This document shows positions 16,273 to 24,675 of a stretch of 27,899 bases of DNA, piece by piece. Position numbers and translations under genes: made by a program. Positions within the stretch are counted from its first letter, which is position 1; the number at the start of each line of letters is the position of its first letter. The DNA comes from an uncultured Pseudogracilibacillus sp. (GTDB taxonomy: Bacteria; Bacillota; Bacilli; Bacillales; Amphibacillaceae). The notes under the pieces are model-generated. The model had not been told where the DNA came from, did not search any database, and saw nothing but the letters and a program-made list of their open reading frames with translations. The stretch lies in the NCBI GenBank assembly GCA_937974845.1, contig CALJVC010000117.1, forward strand, positions 1 to 27,899, given 5' to 3'.

Positions 16273-18072
16273 ATGAATCAGAAAATACCTGAGACGCTCG
16301 TAAAGGAAATACGGGCAAAAAACGATATTGTCGAAGTAATAAGTGAATATGTACAGCTGACACGGAGAGGTCGCAACTATTTTGGTTTATGTCCCTTTCA
16401 CGAGGAAAAGACCCCCTCCTTTTCTGTTGAACCAGAAAAGCAATTGTTTCACTGCTTTGGTTGTGGAAAAGGTGGCAATGTATTTACTTTTATACAAGAA
16501 GTCGAAGAACTTAATTATGTTTCAGCCGTTGAACTTTTAGCCAAGCGGGTCGACATGGACCTTCCCTCGTTTAGAAAGGGGAAGCCAGCCTATTCAAAAG
16601 AAGCTGAACAAGTATTTTCAGCCTATGAATGGTTAGTTAAGTTTTATCATCATTTACTCAAGTATTCAGAGCATGGGAAAGAAGCACTCCGATATTTAAA
16701 AGAACGTGGTATAACGGAAGCTACAATCGACCGTTTTCAACTTGGTTTTTCACCGCATGATAGTGACTTGACCGTTCAATTTCTACAGCAAAAACAATTT
16801 CCCTTACCCTTTTTAGTCAAACATCGTCTTTTAAATGAAACTGAACAAGGCAGGTATGTTGATCCCTTTAGAGGACGGCTTGTCTTTCCAATTGAAAATC
16901 ATCATGGGAAGCCTGTTGCCTTTGGCGGACGAGCTTTACAGGATCAACAACCGAAATATTTAAATAGTCCGGAACATTTTCATTTTCAAAAAGCGCAATT
17001 ACTCTATAATTTTTCCCGGGCAAAACCTCATATACGAAAGACGAATGAAGTAATCGTCTTTGAAGGGTATCTTGATGTATTAACCGCCCAACAAGTGAAA
17101 ATCAATCACGTGGTGGCTACGCTAGGTACGGCCTTATCTGACAATCAGGCGAAACTGTTACGACAAACGGCGAAAACCGTTATACTTTGCTATGACGGGG
17201 ATGAAGCAGGTTTAACAGCTAGTTTCGAAGCCGCCCAGCGCTTGAATGAACAAAAGGTCGATGTTCGCATCGCACGATTACCTGAAGGACTTGATCCCGA
17301 TGATTATATCCGAACCTATGGTGGCGAACGGTTCCGGGAGGAAGTAATCGATGTGAGCGATCCTTATATGACCTTCTTCATTCATTATAAGAAACGCTTT
17401 TATAACATGGCGGTCGACCACGACAGGATTCGCTTTATTGAGGATATGGCTAAAGCTTTAGCCAATATAGATAGTACGATAGAACGGGAATTTTATGCGA
17501 AAGAACTAGCCAAGGAGTTCGAATTATCTGAGCAAGTTATCCTACATGATATTAATCAACACCGTGAAAAAATTAACAAACTGAAAAAGGATAACCCTGC
17601 ATATAATCGTAATACTAATACACATATAGATCATTCAGCTACCGTGTTTATACCGGCTTATTTACAAGCCGAAAGAAGGTTGATTGCCTATATGATTGCA
17701 TATCCACATTTGATCGAACGTGTGCAAGATGAAATAGGAATTCATTTTAACGATCCGGTTCACCAAGTGATTGTTACTCATCTCTACGGACTTTATGAGG
17801 AGTCAAACCGTATAGATGTAAGTGAATTAGTCGATAAAGTAAACGATGAAGAAATCAAAAGGACAATTACTAATTTAGCCATGCTCGAGATAAATGAAGG
17901 ATTGAATCAGAGGGAAATTAGCGACTATATCAAGAGGATTAAGGCTGAATCGACAGATATAGCTCGATTAAAGGAGTTAAAGCGAAAGCAAAAATTAGAG
18001 AAAAATCCAATTTTAGCCGCTGAGATTGGGATGAAAATAATCGAATTAGAGAAACAAATGAAAAGCTTGTAA
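16273..18072 (+). CDS. dnaG: DNA primase
   Basis: 599-residue DnaG, which makes RNA primers at the replication fork. A CHC2 zinc domain has Cys40-His43-Cys61-Cys64 (CPFH ... CFGC). The catalytic core carries the TOPRIM glutamate in FEGYLD (Glu264) and the acidic CYDGDEAG loop. The C-terminal helical part is the DnaB helicase-binding domain. The ATG at 16273 follows GGTGATG (16264-16270). An in-frame ATG at 16231 lacks a ribosome site. It is followed after 28 bases by rpoD, the core of the macromolecular-synthesis operon. The yqxD gene that precedes dnaG in B. subtilis is missing here. Confidence 0.97.
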   Translation: MNQKIPETLVKEIRAKNDIVEVISEYVQLTRRGRNYFGLCPFHEEKTPSFSVEPEKQLFHCFGCGKGGNVFTFIQEVEELNYVSAVELLAKRVDMDLPSFRKGKPAYSKEAEQVFSAYEWLVKFYHHLLKYSEHGKEALRYLKERGITEATIDRFQLGFSPHDSDLTVQFLQQKQFPLPFLVKHRLLNETEQGRYVDPFRGRLVFPIENHHGKPVAFGGRALQDQQPKYLNSPEHFHFQKAQLLYNFSRAKPHIRKTNEVIVFEGYLDVLTAQQVKINHVVATLGTALSDNQAKLLRQTAKTVILCYDGDEAGLTASFEAAQRLNEQKVDVRIARLPEGLDPDDYIRTYGGERFREEVIDVSDPYMTFFIHYKKRFYNMAVDHDRIRFIEDMAKALANIDSTIEREFYAKELAKEFELSEQVILHDINQHREKINKLKKDNPAYNRNTNTHIDHSATVFIPAYLQAERRLIAYMIAYPHLIERVQDEIGIHFNDPVHQVIVTHLYGLYEESNRIDVSELVDKVNDEEIKRTITNLAMLEINEGLNQREISDYIKRIKAESTDIARLKELKRKQKLEKNPILAAEIGMKIIELEKQMKSL

Positions 18073-18100
18073 CTTTGTTGAATTGAAGGAGGATCCATCT

Positions 18101-19204
18101 ATGTCTAATAACAAAACGTCAAAAGCACTCGAAAGCGAAAAAACCCTGGAACAGGTAAAAGAAGAGTTGCTGGAAACGGGAAAAAAAGAAGGGACAATCG
18201 ATTACGAAGAAGTAGCCGAGCGTCTCTCTACCTTTGAAATGGAGCCCGAAGATATTGATGAGTTTTATGAGCAGCTGGAAGAACAAGGTATCGAGGTCGT
18301 AGGGGACGATGAAGAGGATTCAGAAGATGTAGCCGATGCCGATAATTTAAGGGACTTAAGTGTGCCTCTAGGAGTGAAAATCAACGACCCGGTTCGTATG
18401 TATTTAAAAGAAATCGGTCGCGTCGATTTATTAACGGCAGAAGAAGAGATAGAATTAGCTAAACGAATTAAGGCAGGAGATAAAGAAGCAAGTAGGCAAT
18501 TAGCAGAAGCAAACCTTCGTCTTGTCGTTAGTATTGCTAAACGTTATGTCGGAAGAGGTATGTTGTTTCTCGACTTAATTCAAGAAGGAAACATGGGATT
18601 AATTAAAGCTGTAGAAAAATTCGACCATGAAAAGGGCTTTAAATTTAGTACTTATGCTACTTGGTGGATACGTCAAGCAATTACTCGGGCGATCGCTGAC
18701 CAGGCACGGACGATTCGTATTCCAGTTCACATGGTAGAAACGATTAATAAATTAATCCGTATCCAACGCCAACTTTTACAAGATCTCGGTCGTGAGCCAA
18801 CCCCAGAAGAAATTGCTAAGGAAATGGATCTAACACCAGAAAAGGTTCGAGAAATTCAAAAAATCGCTCAAGAACCGGTCTCTTTAGAAACGCCGATTGG
18901 TGAGGAAGACGATTCACACTTAGGAGATTTCATTGAAGACCAAGAAGCGGTATCTCCTTCAGACCATGCTGCATACGAACTCTTGAAGGAACAATTAGAA
19001 GATGTGTTAGATACTTTAACAGATCGGGAAGAAAACGTACTTCGATTACGTTTCGGTCTAGATGATGGTAGAACTCGTACATTAGAAGAGGTAGGAAAGG
19101 TTTTTGGCGTTACTCGGGAACGTATTCGTCAAATTGAAGCAAAGGCTCTTCGTAAATTGCGCCATCCTAGTCGCAGCAAGCGATTAAAGGACTTTTTAGA
19201 GTAA
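18101..19204 (+). CDS. sigA: RNA polymerase primary sigma factor SigA
   Basis: 367-residue vegetative sigma factor (B. subtilis SigA 371). Region 1.1 is acidic (to about residue 90). Region 1.2 starts at DPVRMYLKEIG. Regions 2.1-2.4 include YATWWIRQAITRAIADQ, which melts and reads the -10 element. Region 3 follows, and region 4.2 contains the helix-turn-helix LEEVGKVFGVTRERIRQIEAKALRKL, which reads the -35. The ATG at 18101 has AAGGAGGATCC (18086-18096). An in-frame TTG further upstream overlaps the ribosome site. It is co-transcribed with dnaG. Confidence 0.98.
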   Translation: MSNNKTSKALESEKTLEQVKEELLETGKKEGTIDYEEVAERLSTFEMEPEDIDEFYEQLEEQGIEVVGDDEEDSEDVADADNLRDLSVPLGVKINDPVRMYLKEIGRVDLLTAEEEIELAKRIKAGDKEASRQLAEANLRLVVSIAKRYVGRGMLFLDLIQEGNMGLIKAVEKFDHEKGFKFSTYATWWIRQAITRAIADQARTIRIPVHMVETINKLIRIQRQLLQDLGREPTPEEIAKEMDLTPEKVREIQKIAQEPVSLETPIGEEDDSHLGDFIEDQEAVSPSDHAAYELLKEQLEDVLDTLTDREENVLRLRFGLDDGRTRTLEEVGKVFGVTRERIRQIEAKALRKLRHPSRSKRLKDFLE

Positions 19205-19257
19205 GTAAAATGTGAAAAATTTAGTAATCCTCTAGAAAAAATCATCTAAAAAAATAT

Positions 19258-19290
19258 ATTTACTTTAAACTATTGTCAATATAAAGTAAA
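19258..19290 (+). repeat. inverted repeat flanking the cccA -35 region
   Basis: TTTACTTTA (19259-19267) and TAAAGTAAA (19282-19290) are perfect 9-base inverted arms around a 14-base centre that contains the -35 element. There is no T-run after the right arm that would make it a clean terminator of rpoD. It could be an operator, or a weak structure at the end of the rpoD message. Confidence 0.5.
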
Positions 19291-19301
19291 ATAGACATAG
19301 T
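19273..19301 (+). promoter_or_regulatory. candidate promoter of cccA
   Basis: TTGTCA (19273-19278), 17 bases, CATAGT (19296-19301). The -35 matches the consensus at 5 of 6 positions and the -10 at 4 of 6. The start would be near 19308, about 36 bases before the ATG. Confidence 0.5.
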
Positions 19302-19343
19302 CTTTATAAAACTTAATCACATTATATAGGGAGGAAACGAAGC

Positions 19344-19715
19344 ATGAAGAGAAATCTTCTTCCATTTGCAATTATAGCTATTGTAGGAATCTTTGCAGCA
19401 GTCATTGTCTTCTATATAGGCGTTGGTCAACGTGAAGATATCCAATTAGCAGAAGAAAATGGTGGGGAAGTCGTCGATGAAAACGGTGGAGAGGCAGGTG
19501 GCGGTGCTGAAGCCATTTATGCTAACTCCTGTGCTGCTTGTCACGGAGATGACTTATCCGGAGGAGTTGGACCAGATTTAAATTCAGTAGGAGCTTCTTT
19601 ATCTGCTGAAGAAATTCAAGATATTATTCTTAACGGTATGGGTGATATGCCACCAGTTTCCGTTAGTGAAGATGAGGCTGCAGAGCTTGCCGAATGGCTA
19701 AGTGAAATGCAATAA
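19344..19715 (+). CDS. cccA: Membrane-anchored cytochrome c-550
   Basis: 123-residue c-type cytochrome acting on the outer face of the membrane as an electron carrier. An N-terminal membrane anchor (about 6-26) is followed by a very acidic, Gly/Glu-rich linker (31-55). The haem domain has CAACH (Cys63, Cys66, His67) and the likely axial Met102 in GDMPP. The B. subtilis CccA is 120 residues with the same plan. The start ATG follows AGGGAGG. The linker and whole protein are strongly acidic. It stands alone between its own promoter and terminator. Confidence 0.94.
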   Translation: MKRNLLPFAIIAIVGIFAAVIVFYIGVGQREDIQLAEENGGEVVDENGGEAGGGAEAIYANSCAACHGDDLSGGVGPDLNSVGASLSAEEIQDIILNGMGDMPPVSVSEDEAAELAEWLSEMQ

Positions 19716-19740
19716 AAACAAAGATAAGATTTTATTGGAT

Positions 19741-19767
19741 AAGCTTTCTGATTTTCAGAAAGCTTTT
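19741..19767 (+). terminator. intrinsic terminator after cccA
   Basis: AAGCTTTCTG (19741-19750) pairs perfectly with CAGAAAGCTT (19756-19765). The T-run continues to 19767. Confidence 0.85.
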
Positions 19768-19807
19768 CTAAATTTATAAAAGATTTTAAGAAGTCGGAAG
19801 TGATTGC

Positions 19808-20518
19808 ATGGATATTCAATTATCTAAACGTCTTCAATTAATTGCGACATTATTACGTCAAGGTTCGTACTTTTTAGATATCGGTTCCGACCATGCTTAT
19901 TTGCCTTGCTATGTATGTATACAAGATCCTGAAGCAAGGGCTATTGCGGGAGAAGTCGTTACCGGACCTTTCGAGCGTGCAAAACAGACTGTAAGAAACT
20001 ATCAACTTCAAGATCGCATCGATGTACGTTTAGGGTCGGGATTCGAGGTACTCAAGGACGATTCAATCGATGAAGTAGTAATCGCCGGAATGGGAGGAAG
20101 TTTAATAAGCTCCATTTTAAAAGATGGGAAGGCTTACCTGCCTAAGGTAGAACGTCTTATTTTACAACCGAACAATCATGAGGAACGAGTAAGGCGAACT
20201 TTACGTGAATTAAATTTCGTTTTAACAGAAGAGTATATCATCGAAGAAAAGGATATCTTTTACGAAGTGCTTGTTGCAGAAAGGGAAGCGTTAAAAAATA
20301 GCCCAAGCCCTTATGACGATGATAAATTAGAAAAGCAACTATTCTTCGGCCCCTATTTATTAGAGGAAGGTTCAGCGATTTTTAGAAAAAAATGGGCAGA
20401 AGAGAAGGAAAAGTTAGAAAAAACCCTCGAACAAATGAAACATTCACAATCGGATATCGGAGAGAAAATTGCAAGCTTTGAGAAGCGTTTACGTTGGATT
20501 GAGGAGGTATTATCGTGA
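19808..20518 (+). CDS. trmK: tRNA (adenine(22)-N(1))-methyltransferase TrmK
   Basis: 236-residue SAM-dependent methyltransferase (YqfN/TrmK family) that forms m1A22 in the D-arm of tRNAs in Gram-positive bacteria. The Rossmann SAM motif is FLDIGSDHAYLP (residues about 23-34), with a further VIAGMGG motif near 95 and the LQPN catalytic-region motif. The C-terminal half is a coiled-coil domain (about 175-230). The ATG follows GGAAGTGAT (19796-19804). The stop overlaps the GTG start of yqfO by four bases. Confidence 0.94.
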   Translation: MDIQLSKRLQLIATLLRQGSYFLDIGSDHAYLPCYVCIQDPEARAIAGEVVTGPFERAKQTVRNYQLQDRIDVRLGSGFEVLKDDSIDEVVIAGMGGSLISSILKDGKAYLPKVERLILQPNNHEERVRRTLRELNFVLTEEYIIEEKDIFYEVLVAEREALKNSPSPYDDDKLEKQLFFGPYLLEEGSAIFRKKWAEEKEKLEKTLEQMKHSQSDIGEKIASFEKRLRWIEEVLS

Positions 20519-21624
20519 CAAAGATTACTCATAAAGATGTATTTCAACAGCTTGAAACTTGGGCACCGAAAAGTTTTGCCTACGATTGGGATAATGTAGG
20601 CTTACAAGTAGGTAGCACGAAGGATGAAACGACCGGCATCCTTGTGACCTTAGATGTGACAGAGGCTATCGTAGATGAGGCCTTGAACGTTGGTGCAAAT
20701 CTAATTGTTGCCCACCACCCGATGCTCTTTAAAGCTTTAAAGCAAATAGATGTCGACTCTGTAAAGGGTAAGCTTATTCAAAAGCTTATCAAACATGATA
20801 TCACTGTCTATGCTAGCCATACGAACCTCGATATTGCAGAGGGCGGGGTAAACGATTTATTGAGCGAAGCAATCGGTTTAAAGGAGACAAAACCCCTTAT
20901 TCCTACCCATCAAGATTCCCTTGTTAAGGTGTCTGTCTTTACTCCACGATCCCATGTCGAAGCGGTCGTCGACGCTTTAAGTGAAGCGGGGGCAGGGCAC
21001 ATAGGAAATTATAGTCATTGCACCTTTCAATCCAGAGGAACAGGTACCTTCAAGCCACTAGAAGGAACTAATCCATACATTGGAAAGAAGCATGAGCTAG
21101 CTGAAGTAGACGAGATGAAAATTGAAACAATCGTTAAAGAGAAGGATCTTTCAAACGTTATAACTAAAATGAAAGAAGCCCATCCTTATGAAGAGGTAGC
21201 CTATGATATATATCCTTTAGAAAATAAGGGAAAGGAATACGGTTTAGGAAGAATTGGTAATTTAGAACAGGAAGTAACCTTAGAAGAGTTAGCCAAGCTT
21301 GTTAAAGAACGGTATGAAGTCGAGCATTTACGTTATGTAGGTGATCTATCTAAAAAAGTTCAGCGTGTAGCTATTTTGGGAGGAAGCGGTGATAAATCAA
21401 TCGCTGCTGCCCTTCGAGCGGGGGCCGATGTCTTTATTACCGGAGATGTTACTTTTCATCCTGCCCAAGAAGCGGAATGGGAAGGTTTGGCTATCATTGA
21501 TCCTGGACATCATATCGAAAAAATAATGAAAGAAGCGACAAAGAAATATCTAGAACGACATTTTACCCCATTGAAGGTCGTCGCTTCGAAACAATCTACC
21601 GAACCATTTCGCTTTTTATCATAA
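20515..21624 (+). CDS. yqfO: Nif3-like dinuclear metal centre protein YqfO
   Basis: 369-residue Nif3/DUF34-family protein with a central PII/CutA-like insertion (about residues 128-230), as in B. subtilis YqfO. The dinuclear metal site is marked by IVAHHPMLF near the N-terminus and by DPGHHIE near the C-terminus. The molecular activity is unsettled; GTP cyclohydrolase-like or metal-chaperone roles have been proposed for relatives. The GTG at 20515 follows GAGGAGG (20501-20507) and overlaps the trmK stop, so the two are translationally coupled. Confidence 0.92.
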   Translation: MTKITHKDVFQQLETWAPKSFAYDWDNVGLQVGSTKDETTGILVTLDVTEAIVDEALNVGANLIVAHHPMLFKALKQIDVDSVKGKLIQKLIKHDITVYASHTNLDIAEGGVNDLLSEAIGLKETKPLIPTHQDSLVKVSVFTPRSHVEAVVDALSEAGAGHIGNYSHCTFQSRGTGTFKPLEGTNPYIGKKHELAEVDEMKIETIVKEKDLSNVITKMKEAHPYEEVAYDIYPLENKGKEYGLGRIGNLEQEVTLEELAKLVKERYEVEHLRYVGDLSKKVQRVAILGGSGDKSIAAALRAGADVFITGDVTFHPAQEAEWEGLAIIDPGHHIEKIMKEATKKYLERHFTPLKVVASKQSTEPFRFLS

Positions 21625-21644
21625 GAGGAAGGGAAGTTCTCAGC

Positions 21645-22979
21645 ATGAGTGAGCAACCATTTAAAGCATTAGGTTTACATGACGACCTTGTTAAGGTAAC
21701 GGAACAGTTGTACTTTACTAAACCAACAGCAATACAGGAACAGGCCATTCCGGCAATTCTAGAGGGAAAACATATCCTAGGACGCTCTAAAACTGGTTCC
21801 GGAAAGACCCATGCCTTCCTCCTACCTTTATTAAATAACTTAGAGGAAGATCAAGAGGAAGTACAACTTGTTATAACTGCGCCGACGAGGGAATTGTCGC
21901 AACAGCTCTATGAAGAGATTAAAACGATACGTAAATTAGCGAAGAAGGAAGAAGTTTGGCGAGCCCGTCTAATTATAGGGGGGCTTGATCGTGAACGAAT
22001 GATGAAACAATTAGCTTCCCGTCCCCCACATATTGTCGTAGGGACTCCTGGTAGGATTTTAGATATGATTAATGCCGGTGTCCTTTCGATTTATACCGCT
22101 AAAGCCTTTGTAATTGATGAAGCAGATTTAATGCTCGATTTAAAGTTTATTGAGACGATTGACCAGCTCTTCGTTCGTTGTCAGGAAGAAGTACAAACTC
22201 TTGTGTTTTCAGCAACGGTTCCTAAAGAGTTAGAGCATTTTATTAAAAAATATATCCAAGGTATCGAAAGGATCGATATTGAAGAAGAAGGCCCTGTACC
22301 GGAACAGCTAGAGCATCGCTTTGTAGCTTTAAAGCCAGGTAGAGAGCTAGAAGATGAGGTCGTTCAGATTGCGGACCTGCTTCAGCCCTACGTTGCCATC
22401 GTCTTTGCAAATAGTAAAGAGGAAGTGGACCGCATTGCCCAACTACTCGTCGGTAAGGGACATGCCGTGGCTCGCCTACATGGTGACTTATCTAGTCGTG
22501 AACGACGCCGGGTAGTTAAAGGAATTCATCAATTACAATTTGAATATGTTGTTGCAACGGATCTTGCTTCTCGTGGAATTGATATAAAAGGAGCTAGCCA
22601 TGTAATCAATGCTAATCTGCCTAAAGAGAAGGAGTTTTATCTCCATCGAGTAGGCCGAACAGCTCGAGCCGGTGCCTCTGGATTAGCTATTAGCCTTTAT
22701 ACGTCGGAGGACAAGCAGCTTTTACGTCAATTAAAGAAAGAAGGTATCCCTTTATCTTTTTATGAAATAAAAGATGGAGCTTGGGTAAAGGCGAAGGGTA
22801 TTGATGAAAAGTCTCCTCGTTCGAGCCAAGCCCAGAAGCTCGATCGGTTAGCTTGGCAACGGGTCGCGAAACCGAAAAAGGTTAAACCAGGATATAAGAA
22901 AAAAATGTTAAGGGAAAAAGAAAGAATTAAACAGGAATTGAAAAGGCAACAAAGAAGAAAAACAAGACGGAGGAAGTAG
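21645..22979 (+). CDS. cshB: DEAD-box ATP-dependent RNA helicase CshB
   Basis: 444-residue RNA helicase of the cold-shock CshB type (B. subtilis 438). Motifs in order are a Q motif around PTAIQEQAIP, Walker A KTGSGKT, PTRELS, GTPGR, DEAD (DEADLMLD), SAT, then in the second RecA fold ATDLASRGID and HRVGRTARAG. The basic tail, with many Lys/Arg up to RRKTRRRK, should bind RNA. Its role is to unwind mRNA and rRNA structure, mainly in the cold. The ATG follows GAGGAAGGGAAG. The gene ends one base before nfo. Confidence 0.95.
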   Translation: MSEQPFKALGLHDDLVKVTEQLYFTKPTAIQEQAIPAILEGKHILGRSKTGSGKTHAFLLPLLNNLEEDQEEVQLVITAPTRELSQQLYEEIKTIRKLAKKEEVWRARLIIGGLDRERMMKQLASRPPHIVVGTPGRILDMINAGVLSIYTAKAFVIDEADLMLDLKFIETIDQLFVRCQEEVQTLVFSATVPKELEHFIKKYIQGIERIDIEEEGPVPEQLEHRFVALKPGRELEDEVVQIADLLQPYVAIVFANSKEEVDRIAQLLVGKGHAVARLHGDLSSRERRRVVKGIHQLQFEYVVATDLASRGIDIKGASHVINANLPKEKEFYLHRVGRTARAGASGLAISLYTSEDKQLLRQLKKEGIPLSFYEIKDGAWVKAKGIDEKSPRSSQAQKLDRLAWQRVAKPKKVKPGYKKKMLREKERIKQELKRQQRRKTRRRK

Positions 22980-22980
22980 C

Positions 22981-23871
22981 ATGGTCAAGTTAGGTTGTCA
23001 CGTTTCTATGAGTGGAAAGGAAATGTTACTCGGTTCAAGTGAAGAAGCCGCATCCTATCAAGCGAATACTTTCATGATTTATACAGGAGCACCCCAAAAC
23101 ACCCGCCGTCGTCCAATTGAAGAATTGAATATTGAAGCCGGTAGAGCCCATATGGAAGAAGTAGGAATAAGAGATATCGTTGTTCATGCACCATATATTA
23201 TCAATATCGCAAATACAAAAAAAGAAGCCACTTTCCGCTTAGGAGTAGAATTTTTACAGAAAGAAATTGAACGAACCGCAGCGATTGGTGCAGAGCAATT
23301 AGTGTTACACCCTGGTGCCCATGTCGGCGCTGGGGAAAGGGCAGGTATCCAACAAATCATTAAAGGTTTGAATGAAGCGCTGGATCCCAAACAGCCCGTT
23401 CAAATTGCTCTAGAGACAATGGCGGGAAAGGGGACAGAAATTGGCCGTCGGTTCGATGAATTAGCTCGAATTATTGACGGTGTCACCCACAATGAAAAGT
23501 TATCAGTCTGTATCGACACTTGCCATTTGCATGATGCTGGTTATCCAGTAAAAGAAGGCTTCGACGATTTGTTAAATGAGTTTGATAAAATAATCGGTGT
23601 CGATCGGATTAAAGTAGTCCATGTAAACGATAGTAAAAATGAACAGGGGGCTAGAAAGGATCGACATGCCAATATAGGCTTTGGCCATATTGGTTTTGAA
23701 GCCCTTCACTATGTCGTCTTCCATGAAAGCTTTAAAGAAATACCAAAAATTTTAGAAACTCCCTTTGTAGGTGAGGATAAGAAAAATAGAAAGCCTCCAT
23801 ACAAGTATGAAATAGCTATGCTAAAATCTGGAAAATTCGACGAAGATCTTTTAGAAAAAATCTTGGCATAA
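22981..23871 (+). CDS. nfo: Endonuclease IV (AP endonuclease)
   Basis: 296-residue Nfo-type AP endonuclease, which cuts 5' to abasic sites in base excision repair with a trinuclear zinc site. Family motifs are GCHVSMSG at the start, VLHPGAH, LETMAGKGTEIG, CIDTCHLHDAGY and KVVHVNDSKN, which together provide the His/Glu/Asp metal ligands. The length equals B. subtilis Nfo (297). The ATG directly follows cshB (one base between) with GGAGG inside the cshB end. In B. subtilis a homologue protects spore DNA. Confidence 0.96.
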   Translation: MVKLGCHVSMSGKEMLLGSSEEAASYQANTFMIYTGAPQNTRRRPIEELNIEAGRAHMEEVGIRDIVVHAPYIINIANTKKEATFRLGVEFLQKEIERTAAIGAEQLVLHPGAHVGAGERAGIQQIIKGLNEALDPKQPVQIALETMAGKGTEIGRRFDELARIIDGVTHNEKLSVCIDTCHLHDAGYPVKEGFDDLLNEFDKIIGVDRIKVVHVNDSKNEQGARKDRHANIGFGHIGFEALHYVVFHESFKEIPKILETPFVGEDKKNRKPPYKYEIAMLKSGKFDEDLLEKILA

Positions 23872-23952
23872 GCTCTAAGAAATAACACCGATGACTTTTC
23901 GTTTTCTCCATAGACTAAGTTTACCGACCTACAAATAAAGGAGGTAAACGCT

Positions 23953-24297
23953 ATGCATGGAGGAAGGAAATCTTTTGATTCTACAAATCAAAAGGGTAAA
24001 AAAAGAAAGCGCAGGAAACAATCCTCTTCCCCTTCCTATCTGGAAGAAACTTCTCAAGAAATAATGCACCCGATAGAAGTAGAAGAGGAAGAGGAACGTA
24101 TCCACTATATTTATGGCTGGATTGGATTAGCTTTAAGTGTCGTTTCTTTTTTCTTATTACCTTTTGTATTTTCGATTGCTGGTATAATCGTCGGCTTTGT
24201 AGCGAAAAGCCGTGGAGTTGACTTTTTAGGAATTTCAGCGATTATAGTCGGTGGTGTTTCTTTCTTATTCAATTTATTTCTACTCCCGATGATGTGA
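23953..24297 (+). CDS. Small membrane protein of unknown function
   Basis: 114-residue protein. Residues 1-49 are hydrophilic, first strongly basic (KKRKRRK) then acidic (EVEEEEER). Residues 53-86 and 90-112 form membrane segments with a Gly-rich small-loop pattern (AGIIVGFVAKSRG) like that of DUF4190-type proteins. I recognise no function. The position downstream of nfo and next to a yqfZ-like gene resembles that of yqfX in B. subtilis, but homology is not proven. The ATG at 23953 has a strong AAGGAGGTAA (23938-23947). No clear promoter is seen in the 81 bases after nfo. Confidence 0.75.
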   Translation: MHGGRKSFDSTNQKGKKRKRRKQSSSPSYLEETSQEIMHPIEVEEEEERIHYIYGWIGLALSVVSFFLLPFVFSIAGIIVGFVAKSRGVDFLGISAIIVGGVSFLFNLFLLPMM

Positions 24298-24307
24298 AGG
24301 AAGCTAT

Positions 24308-24332
24308 GGGTTGCATTTTAATGATGCAACCC
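24308..24332. terminator. possible hairpin between convergent genes
   Basis: GGGTTGCAT (24308-24316) pairs perfectly with ATGCAACCC (24324-24332). It spans the stop codon of the minus-strand gene and begins 10 bases after the plus-strand stop. No T-run follows on either strand, so terminator activity is uncertain. Confidence 0.35.
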
Positions 24333-24638
24333 TAATTCTTCTACATAGTATGGAACCTTATATTTTTGTTGCGGTAATACCACTTCATAAGAAGGGTTTA
24401 AACGTTCAAAATCCTCTTTTATTCTCTCCATCGGTAACGTATAGAAAAGCTTCCCATTTACTCGTTCCACTAACGTTAACATCGTATCTCCAACATCTGC
24501 TTCTAACTTTACATAGTATATTGGCGCCGTTTCACTAACGTTGGCGCCTACTTTTCCCGAGGAATTGATTTTGCCTAAGTCTTTCGATAGGCTAAGTATT
24601 ACGAAACCAAGACAGAGTAAAAAAACGATTCTTTTCAA
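24318..24638 (-). CDS. Secreted LysM-like protein (YqfZ-like)
   Basis: 106-residue protein and the only minus-strand gene I accept here. It starts with a signal-like segment MKRIVFLLCLGFVILSLS. The mature part shows a LysM-like pattern: GDTMLTLVERVN, a helix with ERIKEDFERLNP, then LPQQKYKVPY. LysM domains bind peptidoglycan. It resembles B. subtilis YqfZ, a gene from the same neighbourhood. The start chosen is TTG 24638 with GGGTGAT (24648-24642) upstream. In-frame ATGs at 24644 and 24674 are alternatives with poorer sites. It runs divergently from the NfeD gene, 37 bases apart, and converges on the small membrane gene. Confidence 0.7.
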   Translation of the reverse strand: MKRIVFLLCLGFVILSLSKDLGKINSSGKVGANVSETAPIYYVKLEADVGDTMLTLVERVNGKLFYTLPMERIKEDFERLNPSYEVVLPQQKYKVPYYVEELGLHH

Positions 24639-24675
24639 AAACATCACCCATTTTCTTTTAAATAAGGAGGTCATG

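Noticed and set aside
24311..24538. 75-residue plus-strand frame opposite the yqfZ-like gene
   Set aside because: The minus-strand frame has a signal peptide and a LysM-like pattern; the plus-strand frame has neither a ribosome site nor a recognisable pattern.
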